NCBI RefSeq assembly: GCF_022867795.2
Contig: NZ_CP107006.1
Location: 5,704,001-5,768,000 of the forward strand
Length of the DNA stretch: 64,000 nucleotides
DNA from: Chitinophaga horti
GTDB taxonomy: Bacteria > Bacteroidota > Bacteroidia > Chitinophagales > Chitinophagaceae
Direction of reading: 5' to 3'
Shown here: positions 33,857 to 41,702 of the stretch, in pieces
Layout: each line of letters opens with the position of its first letter
Numbering within the stretch: position 1 is the stretch's first letter
Translations under genes and position numbers: made by a program
Notes under the pieces: model-generated
The model's input: only the letters and a program-made list of their open reading frames with translations
Database searches by the model: none
Told to the model about the DNA's origin: nothing

Positions 33857-35232
33857 CTATTTGCGACGCTCTTTCCATTGTTGGTTGAAGGATTTACCGG
33901 CGAATACAGGCATCTCACGATCACTGCCCCAGGCTTTTCCGAACAACTTGCCGATCACCAGGTTTTTAATCCTGCCGCTGGCCATATTCATCATCTTACG
34001 GCTTAAGCAAGCCTGTTTCCATCCATACCAGCCTAATTTTTCGCCACCAGACGTATGATTTTCATCTACCGCGCGATGGCGGTTATGCAATAACAGTTCG
34101 TGCAGGTTGATACGCACGGGACAAACTTCTGTACAATTACCGCAGAGAGACGAGGCAAAACTCAGGTGCATGTAATCATCCATTCCCTGCAGGTGTGGCG
34201 TAATCACCGATCCGATTGGCCCGCTATAAGTCGTGCCATAAGTATGTCCGCCTACGTTTTTGTAAACGGGACAGGCGTTCAGGCAGGAGCCGCAACGAAT
34301 GCAGTACAGGGCTTCGCGCGCCTCTACATCCTGCAGCAGGTTGGTACGGCCATTGTCCAGGAGGATCACATACATTTCGTCCGGACCATCAGTTTCACCT
34401 TCCTGGCGCGGACCAGTAAAGATCGTATTGTAAGATGTTACCTTTTGGCCAGTGCCATACGTGGCCAGTAGCGGCCATAGAAGTGCAAGGTCCGTCATTG
34501 CCGGCAGTACTTTTTCTATACCAACGATAACTATATGCGTTCTGGGGAAAGCGGTGCTCAGCCTGGCGTTGCCCTCATTTTCGGTAACAGCGATGCCGCC
34601 TATTTCCGGAATAATGAAGTTGGCACCAGTAACACCAATTTCTGCTTGTATGTATTTTAACCGGAGTTTTTCGCGGGCCACCAGTGTAAGCTGCTCGGGC
34701 GTAAGATTCGGTTCCGTGCCGAGTTTCTCTTCGAACAGGCGGGCAACGTCTTCCTTACTTTTATGCATGGCAGGCGTTACAATGTGGTACGGCGGTTCGC
34801 CATCCAGCTGCTGAATATATTCGCCAAGATCTGTTTCTACGCTTTCGATACCGTTTTGCTCGAGGAAGTGGTTGAGGTGGATTTCCTCTGTCACCATGGA
34901 TTTGCTTTTCACCACAGTTTTACATTGCTTCTCGCGACAGATGTTCAGGATTTCCTGTTGCGCCTGTTCAACCGTTTCGGCCCACAACACTTTGCCCCCA
35001 CGTTTAATGAGGTTCATCTCAAAGTCTTCGAGATACTTATCGAGATTCTCGATGGCTCTCCACTTAATATTTTTCGCACGTTCACGAGCCATGGGCAGTT
35101 CTGCAAACTGGTGTTTGCCGTTCTTTACTGCCGCATTGTACTTTCCGATGTTGAAGTTGATAGTGCCGCGATGTTTGAGGTCAGCAGCTTTCTCCTCACT
35201 CTTCTCCAAAAAGTGGTTGCCGTCTTGTTCAT
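33857..35232 (-). pseudogene. lutB: LutB-like iron-sulfur protein; start region probably lacks one base
   Basis: A protein of the LutB/YkgF family of lactate oxidation complexes: an N-terminal LUD-type domain (…VVKSKSMVTEEIHLNHFLEQNGIE…) and a C-terminal pair of 4Fe-4S clusters, CIRCGSCLNACPVY and CGNCTEVCPV. The frame can only start at a TTG (35209, 450 residues). In-frame codons upstream read EQDGNHFLEKSEEK, and an ATG at 35232 lies one base out of frame; adding one G after it gives an MEQDGNHFLEKSEEK start (458 residues). lutA and lutC are not adjacent; it trails the gld genes. Electron transfer from lactate or a similar hydroxy acid is inferred from family. If TTG is real, the gene is intact. 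Confidence 0.8.
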
Positions 35233-35303
35233 AATGTTTGGGTAGTATCGATCCGTAAAGATAGAGAACTTATAGATAGCAACAGTCTTGATTTACAAGG
35301 TCG

Positions 35304-35882
35304 TTATATCTCGTTCTCATATTGCTTGGTAGCAATTCTGTCCAGCACTTCATAAAATTCCGTGCCATACTTACGGGTAATCGCTTCTTTCAAGAAACGG
35401 TAAACGGGAACTTTGAGCTTATTTCCGTTTTTACAGGCAGCTTTGCAGATGTCCCAGCGGTCGTAATTCACTGCCTCAAAACTTTCATATTTCGTAACGC
35501 GAATGGGGTAAAGGTGGCAGGAAATGGGTTTCTTGTAATCAATCACGCCGTCGTAGTAAGCCTTTTCTATTGCGCAGCCTACAACGCCTTGCTCATCGAT
35601 GTGAGCATATGCGCAGATCGCGCCATTCACAATCGGCGTTACATATCCATGTTCCGGGTCAATGGTGTGGAGTCCTGTCTTTTCAATTTCGCGAATGCCT
35701 TCTTCGCGCAGGTATGATTTAATTTTCGGATAAATTGCCTTCAGGATTTTCAGTTCTGCTTCCTCTAACGGCGCGCCACAATCTCCGGCAACGCAGCAAG
35801 CGCCTTTGCAGGCGTTCAGGTTGCACACGAAGTTTTTTTCCACCACCTCGTCACTGATATATTTATCGTCAATCACTATCAT
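35304..35882 (-). CDS. DUF3109 cysteine-rich protein
   Basis: Protein of 192 residues with the Cys cluster FVCNLNACKGACCVAGDCG near residues 18-36 and later Cys in AICAYA, VGCAIE, ISCHLYP and DICKAACK. This matches DUF3109, a Bacteroidota family related to the YkgJ-type Fe-S or zinc cluster proteins; its activity is not known. Its promoter -7 box overlaps the gldD stop codon and lies only 4 bp from the ATG, so it may be made from an almost leaderless transcript as well as by read-through from gldD. Confidence 0.88.
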   Translation of the reverse strand: MIVIDDKYISDEVVEKNFVCNLNACKGACCVAGDCGAPLEEAELKILKAIYPKIKSYLREEGIREIEKTGLHTIDPEHGYVTPIVNGAICAYAHIDEQGVVGCAIEKAYYDGVIDYKKPISCHLYPIRVTKYESFEAVNYDRWDICKAACKNGNKLKVPVYRFLKEAITRKYGTEFYEVLDRIATKQYENEI

Positions 35883-35886
35883 AATG

Positions 35887-35894
35887 CAAAGTTA
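35887..35894 (-). promoter_or_regulatory. DUF3109 -7 box overlapping the gldD stop codon
   Basis: TAACTTTG on the minus strand; its first three bases are the TAA stop of gldD. The ATG follows after 4 bp. Confidence 0.55.
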
Positions 35895-36488
35895 CCGCCA
35901 TTTCAGCGTTCCGACAAGGTGTTCCATGTCGGCTTGCAGGAATTGTATGACCGGAGCGAGCGAGTCCGCATTGGGCGCCGCATAGAAGTATAGCGCGCCG
36001 CGCAGGAAATGCCGGGTAGAGTCTGTTACGAAAAACTGTTTGGCCGACGCTGCGTTACCGCCCACGTCGTAATATAGTCCGAAGGCATTATTGGGCGTGG
36101 CAATGTCCCGCTCGTTAATAAACTCGGCCTTGTAAGTGTGTTTGTAAGTAAGCCGGAAGGCGTCGTTCACCAACTGTTCGATGGAGTTTTTGCCCCCGAT
36201 CGTTTTATAGCTCAGGTAGATCTTACTGTTCAATTCCGGGAATTCCAGGTTAATCCAATACGGATTTTCAGGTGCAGCGTCGAAGAAAACAGTGTCTTTG
36301 ACGATTTTGCTGTAAGCCGGGTACTCGAAAGTGTAAGGATACCCCGGCTCGTCAAATACCTTATATTCCTTCTGTGGCAGGGGAATTTCGAAGTAACCCT
36401 TGGGTTTTGGGGTAAACGTCTGTTGGCAGGCACTTGCGGCAAATAGCAGTGCCAGAACCCCTAAAATCGGATAGTATCGTTTCTTCAC
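35892..36488 (-). CDS. gldD: Gliding motility lipoprotein GldD
   Basis: Lipoprotein of 198 residues (MKKRYYPILGVLALLFAASAC, lipobox SAC). The mature start TPKPKGYFEIPLPQKEYKVFDEPGYPYTFEYPAYS is characteristic of GldD, which is required for gliding and type IX secretion in Flavobacterium. It lies 6 bp downstream of gldE, the usual partner, and the order mutY-ssb-gldE-gldD agrees with what is known from flavobacteria. The biochemical role of GldD is not established. Confidence 0.93.
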   Translation of the reverse strand: MKKRYYPILGVLALLFAASACQQTFTPKPKGYFEIPLPQKEYKVFDEPGYPYTFEYPAYSKIVKDTVFFDAAPENPYWINLEFPELNSKIYLSYKTIGGKNSIEQLVNDAFRLTYKHTYKAEFINERDIATPNNAFGLYYDVGGNAASAKQFFVTDSTRHFLRGALYFYAAPNADSLAPVIQFLQADMEHLVGTLKWR

Positions 36489-36494
36489 GGAAAA

Positions 36495-37840
36495 TTATTC
36501 TGTTTCTATGCCATGTTTGATGCTCACCTGTATCTTCTGGATACGCATTTTATTTACTTCCAGCACGGTAAAGTCATAGGCGCCATAACTGATCACGCTG
36601 TTCTCTTCGGGAAACTTGCCCGAAATTTCCAGCAGCAGGCCACCCAGGGAATCGCTTTCTCCCTTTACCTGCTCGAATGTGTCCGGCGCAATGTTCATAA
36701 TGCGGCAAACGTCATTCAGCATGGTCTTACCTTCAAAAACATAGGTGCGGTCGTCCACTTTATTAAAATTGAACTCGTCTTCGTCAAATTCGTCCTTAAT
36801 ATCGCCGATTACTTCCTCAATAATGTCCTCCAGGGTTACAATGCCGGAAGTGCCGCCAAATTCGTCTACCACCACTGCAAAGTGCATATGGCGGGTCTGG
36901 AATTCGTTCAGCAAGTCTTCGATAAGCTTATGTTCGTGTACGAAAAACGGTTGGCGCATCACTTCGTGCCAATCGAAATTACCGGACTTGCCCAGGTGAG
37001 GCAGCAGGTCTTTCGTATGGATGACGCCAACGATGGTGTCGAGGTTGTTTTTGTATACTGGCAGGCGGGAATAATGCAGGTCGGCCACCTGTTTTACTAC
37101 CACATCAAAGTCAGAATTATATTCGATGCCGCTCACGTCCAGGCGGGTGCGCATGATCTGTTTAACGGCGATGTTGCCGAACTTCAGGATGCCACGAACA
37201 ATGTTTTTTTCTTCCTGCGAGGCATCCGGGTCCACGCTCATGGCGATTACTTCGTCAATTTCCTGGTAGTTTACCGGTTTGGTGCTCCGGTGGAACAGGC
37301 GGCTCTCAATACCATCGCTCAGGCTCACAAAGAAGTCGCTGATCGGCTCCAGGGTAGCGTGAATGATGTTTACGAACCAGGCGAAGTAAGTCGCAAAACG
37401 GATATTGTTCTGAGCCGCCCATACGCGCGGAAGTATCTGTCCAAAAAAAGTAAAACGATCGTAATGAGCGCAATACGCACTACAGCCGACAGTACCTGGA
37501 GGCTTTGCAGGGCCTCCATCTGGTTAATCAGGTAGTTGGTAATAAAGATGAACGCGATATTGAGCAGGATATTCGATATCTGTAACGACGCCAGCAGCGA
37601 TTTGGGCTTCTCCAGCAACTTGGTAATGAGTTTACCGCTTTGGTTCTGACGGGTTTTGAGTACGTTCAGGTCCTTATAATTGAGGGAAAAGAAAGCTACT
37701 TCCGCGCCGGATACGATGAAGGATAGGAGCAGAAGCACGAAAATAACAAGCAGGAACACCACCAGGTTGGGTGTAGGAGTTGCGAGCTCCTGTAGTAGGA
37801 TAGTCTCCGTAAAAGTAATGCTAGCCGGATGGTAAGCCAA
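36495..37840 (-). pseudogene. gldE: Gliding-associated GldE (CorC/hemolysin-like), frameshifted at 37443-37449
   Basis: A CNNM/CorC-type membrane protein: N-terminal DUF21 helices (VVFLLVIFVLLLLSFIVSGAEVAFFSL…), CBS pair (IMRTRLDVSGIEYN… LLPHLG, VVVDEFGGTSGIVTLED) and a C-terminal CorC_HlyC domain (DDRTYVFEGKTMLND). The N-terminal frame stops at 37370, and the downstream frame starts within the same domain. Minus-strand sequence has seven T where eight restore VLLFFGQILPRVWAAQNNIRF and one 448-residue protein. As sequenced it is split into 156 and 277 residues. The start is a TTG at 37840 with no in-frame ATG nearby. A homopolymer-length error is the simplest explanation. Confidence 0.87.
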
Positions 37841-37969
37841 GTGATAACGCTTTGGTAAACAATCAAAAATAATGGGAAAGTAATTCAGGTCGTTAGATCG
37901 AATCGCTTTCCCGTATGCAAATATATGGAATGTATTAATGCGAAATACCCAGGCATTCCCTCGATAAGG

Positions 37970-38437
37970 TTAAAAAGGAAGGTCGTCTGCCGGTTCGTTG
38001 ATCGGCGGTATTTCCAGGCCCGGATAGCCTTCGCCGCCGGATTGTGTACCCCCTGAAGAGCCGCCCTGGTGGTGGTGAATGGCATGTTCGCCATTGTTCA
38101 CATCCATGCGTTTGTCGAGCATAACAAGATTATCGCCCACCACTTCGGTGGCAAATTTCTTATTGCCTTCCTTGTCTTCCCAGCTACGGGTGCGCAGGCG
38201 GCCTTCTATATAAACGAGACTTCCTTTATGGAGGTACTTCTGGGCCAGTTCGGCCAGGCCTCTCCATAAAACAACCGTATGCCATTCAGTTTGGGATATC
38301 AGTTTTCCAGCCCTGTCCTTAAATGTTTCTGTAGTAGCGAGAGAGAACTTGGCTACGGCAATGTTGCCTTCGAGGAATTGCACGTCGGGGTCTCTGCCTA
38401 GATTGCCAATCAGAATCACTTTATTAACACCTCTCAT
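37970..38437 (-). CDS. ssb: Single-stranded DNA-binding protein
   Basis: Protein of 155 residues: OB-fold domain (MRGVNKVILIGNLGRDPDVQF… WHTVVLWRGLAELAQKYLHKGSLVYIEGRLRTRSWED), a Gly/Ser/His-rich linker and the acidic tip DDLPF that recruits repair and replication partners. The ATG at 38437 is the true start; the longer frame adds an unrelated N-terminus. Upstream of gldE on the same strand. Confidence 0.96.
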   Translation of the reverse strand: MRGVNKVILIGNLGRDPDVQFLEGNIAVAKFSLATTETFKDRAGKLISQTEWHTVVLWRGLAELAQKYLHKGSLVYIEGRLRTRSWEDKEGNKKFATEVVGDNLVMLDKRMDVNNGEHAIHHHQGGSSGGTQSGGEGYPGLEIPPINEPADDLPF

Positions 38438-38613
38438 GATTGTAGGTTTTAATCTGTTGTTAAAAATTCTTCCTGTAATCAATCAACCTTTCTAAAGTTA
38501 ATGCTTTTTTCAGATCATAACATAAAATTTTCGTGCCAAACAGACTGTGGTTCTTTATTCCCGCGAATTTTAAGTGCAGGTTATCAGCAGCAGTTTCACT
38601 AATCATCCCCCGT

Positions 38614-38629
38614 TGTGTCACTCACTTGT
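38614..38629 (-). repeat. Dispersed repeat, copy 2
   Basis: Reverse complement of the 16-bp sequence at 10201-10216 (ACAAGTGAGTGACACA). Confidence 0.5.
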
Positions 38630-38727
38630 GCGGCAACGCCCTACTCCTCATAGCGAGGGAGGAGCAGTCACCCTCTTAAACGGTCTGCATTCCTGCCTTA
38701 TGCTTCCACCGCCAAGCCAGTAACGGA

Positions 38728-38761
38728 GGTCCGGCTCATTGCATTCGCAATGCCGCGGACC
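38728..38761. repeat. 34-bp imperfect palindrome between mutY and ssb
   Basis: GGTCCG (38728-38733) pairs with CGGACC (38756-38761) and CATTGC (38737-38742) with GCAATG (38747-38752), separated by a 3x3 mismatch. No T run, so not an obvious terminator. Confidence 0.5.
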
Positions 38762-38807
38762 CGCCGTTGCAGCCGCTAACTATTTCACTTCTGCTATAAA
38801 TTGTTGC

Positions 38808-39878
38808 CTACAGCCACTTCAGGCTTTCGAGGTAACTCACTATCGTCTTTGGAAACGCATATTGATACAGTTCACTGATCGGTACCGCCATAAATCCGTC
38901 TAAGGGCGGCAGCTCCTTCTCGAACTGCAGGTGTATAAACCTCGCAAAGATCGTCTGGTGTGTAAGTTGTTGTTTCAGCAGGGGAGAGGTTTGGGTGATC
39001 TGATAAGCATATTTTCCGGTCAGTTTTTTAAATTCCTGCGACAAGGCCAGCTGGCCGGGCGATAACTCGTCAGTTGTTTCTAAAAGCACCAGTTCGTGTA
39101 AATTTTGCCATATATCTTTCTCTACCCGTTTGCGGATGTATACATAGCCATCATGCACCATTACGAGGTAATTGAAGTGTCTCTTCTTAATTTTTAGCTT
39201 CTTTGTTTTAACAGGCAGTTCTCCCACAGTGCCTGTGGCATACGCTTCGCAGTGACTGTTCAACGGACAGTTCGGACAGTCTGGCGATTGCGGTTTGCAA
39301 ACTACGGCGCCGAAGTCCATGATGGACTGGTTAAATTCAGCGGCGTTGTTTTTGGGAAGCATGTCATCGGCCAGTGCGGTAAAAAGTTTTTTCCCGGCAG
39401 TGCTGTCGATGGGCGTGTCGATATTGAAGTAGCGTGCTAATACCCTGTAAACATTGCCGTCGAGCACGGCATGTGGCAGGTTAAAGGCGAAGGAGGCAAT
39501 GGCGGCGGCGGTGTACGCACCTACTCCTTTAAGTGACACAATACCTTCATATGTATCTGGAAACTTACCCTGGTATGCCGCGGCCACTTCGCGGGCGGCC
39601 GCCAGCATATTTTTGCAACGGGCGTAATAACCCAGTCCCTGCCAAAGCCTGAATACCTCTTCATCGGCCGCAGCAGCGAGTTTCAACACAGTGGGGTATT
39701 GAGTGGTAAAGCGTTCGTAGTACGGCCAGCCTTGCTCAACGCGGGTTTGCTGGAGAATAATTTCAGAAAGCCATATCCGGTAAGGGTCTTTTTCGCCTTT
39801 CCACGGCATCTGGCGGCGGTTTTCGAGTTTGTTCCAGCGTAAAAGAGCGGTCGAAAAAAAATCTTTTTGGCTAATCAC
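38808..39878 (-). CDS. mutY: A/G-specific adenine glycosylase
   Basis: Protein of 356 residues that removes adenine mispaired with 8-oxoguanine. Helix-hairpin-helix LKGVGAYTAAAIASFAF, catalytic Glu in SEIILQQTRVEQG, catalytic Asp in VLDGNVYRVLARYF, a 4Fe-4S cluster motif CKPQSPDCPNCPLNSHC, and a C-terminal NUDIX-like 8-oxoG recognition domain. The start codon is GTG at 39878; no in-frame ATG lies just upstream. Confidence 0.96.
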   Translation of the reverse strand: MISQKDFFSTALLRWNKLENRRQMPWKGEKDPYRIWLSEIILQQTRVEQGWPYYERFTTQYPTVLKLAAAADEEVFRLWQGLGYYARCKNMLAAAREVAAAYQGKFPDTYEGIVSLKGVGAYTAAAIASFAFNLPHAVLDGNVYRVLARYFNIDTPIDSTAGKKLFTALADDMLPKNNAAEFNQSIMDFGAVVCKPQSPDCPNCPLNSHCEAYATGTVGELPVKTKKLKIKKRHFNYLVMVHDGYVYIRKRVEKDIWQNLHELVLLETTDELSPGQLALSQEFKKLTGKYAYQITQTSPLLKQQLTHQTIFARFIHLQFEKELPPLDGFMAVPISELYQYAFPKTIVSYLESLKWL

Positions 39879-40065
39879 GAGAATAAATCTTTATACATTC
39901 CAATTTTTTTATATATTCGTGTTCCCGAAACGTCGTTAAATAATGATTTTAAGGGAAGAACTGAAGGGACGGGAGGCTAAAATAACCGATTTTTGGTGGT
40001 GTTTATCCATAAGAAAAATTAGTAAATTTTATTCGCTTGAAAATTCAGCATTTAATTTTTTTGAA

Positions 40066-40073
40066 TAACTTTG
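40066..40073 (+). promoter_or_regulatory. HU gene -7 promoter box
   Basis: TAACTTTG, exact TAnnTTTG, 29 bp before the ATG at 40103. A TTG lies 26 bp upstream. Confidence 0.55.
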
Positions 40074-40102
40074 AAACTAAAGTACTAATCCTCCGCTCTA
40101 TT

Positions 40103-40390
40103 ATGAGAAAAGCTGACTTAATAAACAACATTGCTGAGAAAACCGGCATACCCAAAGTAGACGTGTTAGTTACTCTTGAGGCCATGTTCAAGGAGGTGAA
40201 AGAAGCGTTAGCTAATGGCGAGCATATCTACATCAGAGGTTTTGGCAGTTTTATCACCAAGAAACGGGCCGCGAAGATCGGCCGTAACATCAAAAAGAAT
40301 GTGGCAGTGGAGATCCCTGAGCACTACATTCCTGCGTTCAAGCCATCAAAAGAGTTTGTTGCCGAAGTAAAGAAACTTAAAAGTTCTTAA
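40103..40390 (+). CDS. HU/IHF family DNA-binding protein
   Basis: Protein of 95 residues, the length of HU/IHF subunits. MRKADLINNIAEKTGIPKVDV gives the N-terminal helices, and IYIRGFGSFITKKRAAKIGRN the DNA-binding beta arms (the conserved G-F-G-S-F). ATG at 40103 fits the family start; the longer frame runs through the promoter. It bends DNA and organises the nucleoid. It is followed directly by the TPR gene. Confidence 0.95.
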   Translation: MRKADLINNIAEKTGIPKVDVLVTLEAMFKEVKEALANGEHIYIRGFGSFITKKRAAKIGRNIKKNVAVEIPEHYIPAFKPSKEFVAEVKKLKSS

Positions 40391-40395
40391 TTTTG
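40388..40395 (+). promoter_or_regulatory. TPR gene -7 box overlapping the HU stop codon
   Basis: TAATTTTG whose TAA is the HU stop codon; the GTG start of the next gene is 19 bp further. Confidence 0.5.
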
Positions 40396-40414
40396 CATCC
40401 TAACATTTATTAGG

Positions 40415-41260
40415 GTGCAGAAATCTCAACTGATTCTTATTGGCGGAGCCATCGCACTGGTGGCTGCCTTGTTCATCTTTGGACGTACGTCTCCTGTGGC
40501 CGATAAAAAGGCCGCAGGCGAAGCTATGCCCGGCCAACCGCATTCGGTGGCCGCGGCGAAATTTGAGGATATCCTTCAAAAGGCGAAGGAAAAAGCCCCG
40601 GCCGCACAGCTGGCCGAGATCAACAGCCTCGAACATGCTGTTGTAAGGGGCGATGTAAAGACACAGCAGATCGCTGTTAACCGCAAGCTTTACCAAATCT
40701 GGGAAAGCCTTAACGAAGAGCCCGTTGCCGCTTATTATGCCGGCGAAGCAGCCAAGTTGGAAAATTCCGAAAAAAGCCTCACCTTTGCAGCCAATTTATT
40801 TTTTAAGCATTATGGTCATGCCAAAGATGCTTCTGTGATGAAATGGCAGGCTGAGCAGGCCGTGGAATTGTTCGACAAGGCAATTGCGCTTTCTACTCCT
40901 CCCACAATCGACTCACTCAGGTACTATCAGGCCCAGATTCTTTTAGAAACTGGAGAACCCATGACTGCTGTTGCTAAATTGCGCGATATCGTTGCTAACA
41001 ACCCGGACAACGCCGATGCTCAGATTATGCTGGGTAATATGGCCATCACTTCCGGTCAGTTTGATAAAGCGATCGAGCGCATGGACGGTTTCCTGAAAAG
41101 GAATCCTACCAATGCAAAAGCAATGTTTATTCTCGCCGAAGCTTACAGAAGTAAAGGTGATAAAGACAAAGCTATTGAACTATTTAAGCAGTGCCGCGAG
41201 TTAATTGCGGACCCAACGCTGGGAGCCGAGATAGACAATTACATAAAAAGTATTAAGTAA
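40415..41260 (+). CDS. Membrane-anchored TPR protein
   Basis: Protein of 281 residues with an N-terminal membrane anchor (about 5-22, LILIGGAIALVAALFIFG) and TPR-like helices, clearest at DNADAQIMLGNMAITSGQFDKAIERMDGFLKRNPTNAKAMFILAEAYRSKGDKDKAIELFKQC (about 190-260). The start is GTG at 40415, 25 bp after HU. It sits between HU and the small ribosomal-type gene upstream of RNase G, an order I associate with Bacteroidota. Partner unknown. Confidence 0.85.
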   Translation: MQKSQLILIGGAIALVAALFIFGRTSPVADKKAAGEAMPGQPHSVAAAKFEDILQKAKEKAPAAQLAEINSLEHAVVRGDVKTQQIAVNRKLYQIWESLNEEPVAAYYAGEAAKLENSEKSLTFAANLFFKHYGHAKDASVMKWQAEQAVELFDKAIALSTPPTIDSLRYYQAQILLETGEPMTAVAKLRDIVANNPDNADAQIMLGNMAITSGQFDKAIERMDGFLKRNPTNAKAMFILAEAYRSKGDKDKAIELFKQCRELIADPTLGAEIDNYIKSIK

Positions 41261-41291
41261 TACATTATTAAACATTTAAATTTCATTAAGC

Positions 41292-41387
41292 ATGCCTTGC
41301 GGAAAGAAAAGAAAAAGACATAAAATTGCTACCCATAAAAGGAAAAAAAGGCTGAGAAAGAACCGCCATAAGAAAGGTAAAAAATAA
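41292..41387 (+). CDS. 31-residue mS38/COX24-like ribosomal protein
   Basis: A very short, strongly basic protein: MPCGKKRKRHKIATHKRK (first 18 residues), then KRLRKNRHKKGKK. The pattern K-K-R-K-R-H-K…H-K-R-K-K-R-L-R-K-N-R matches the AURKAIP1/COX24 domain of mitochondrial small-subunit protein mS38 and the tiny basic ribosomal proteins annotated under that name in Bacteroidota. It probably binds rRNA at the small-subunit interface. It lies 31 bp after the TPR gene and before RNase G. At this length routine gene finders may omit it. Identification rests on recognition, not a search. Confidence 0.85.
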   Translation: MPCGKKRKRHKIATHKRKKRLRKNRHKKGKK

Positions 41388-41702
41388 TCCTCCTGTTTCC
41401 CGCCATTTATACTAACAGGTATGTTTTTGCGGCGCGACAAGAATTTTTTATACAATACTGCATGATTTTAGCGATTATTCTTAAATTGCTGAAGTCATGC
41501 AGGCTGTTTAACTGAAACCTGCCGGCAAAATTTCCGAACACAACCTGTATATATCACTAAACCCTTAAGCGATCTATCATCACACGTTATGTGAGAATGC
41601 CAGACAATTACGTCCAACTACTGCGTAATTGGCTACATCCTGCTTTTGAGCTAGGGCATTTACATAAAAGGTGAAGTATTAAATGGTTAAAATTTTGGAC
41701 CC
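41388..41702 (+). other. Structured leader region before RNase G
   Basis: 315 bp without a gene. It holds a perfect 8-bp hairpin CAATTACG / CGTAATTG (41605-41612 with 41624-41631, 11-nt loop), GCAGG…CCTGC near 41498, and AT-rich stretches. As the RNase E/G start is a TTG and the leader is long, post-transcriptional control (for example autoregulation) is possible but unproven. No terminator for the upstream genes is evident. Confidence 0.45.

Larger units (their letters stand above)
38438..38807. other. Intergenic region mutY/ssb
   Basis: 370 bp on the path from mutY to ssb. It has an AT-rich ssb promoter side (TAACTTTA on the minus strand, 38493-38500), the 16-bp dispersed repeat, and the palindrome at 38728. 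No ORF supported. Confidence 0.6.

Noticed and set aside
38438..38807. Possible tRNA or other structured RNA between mutY and ssb
   Set aside because: No cloverleaf or anticodon arm can be drawn; only the palindrome and the short repeat are supported.
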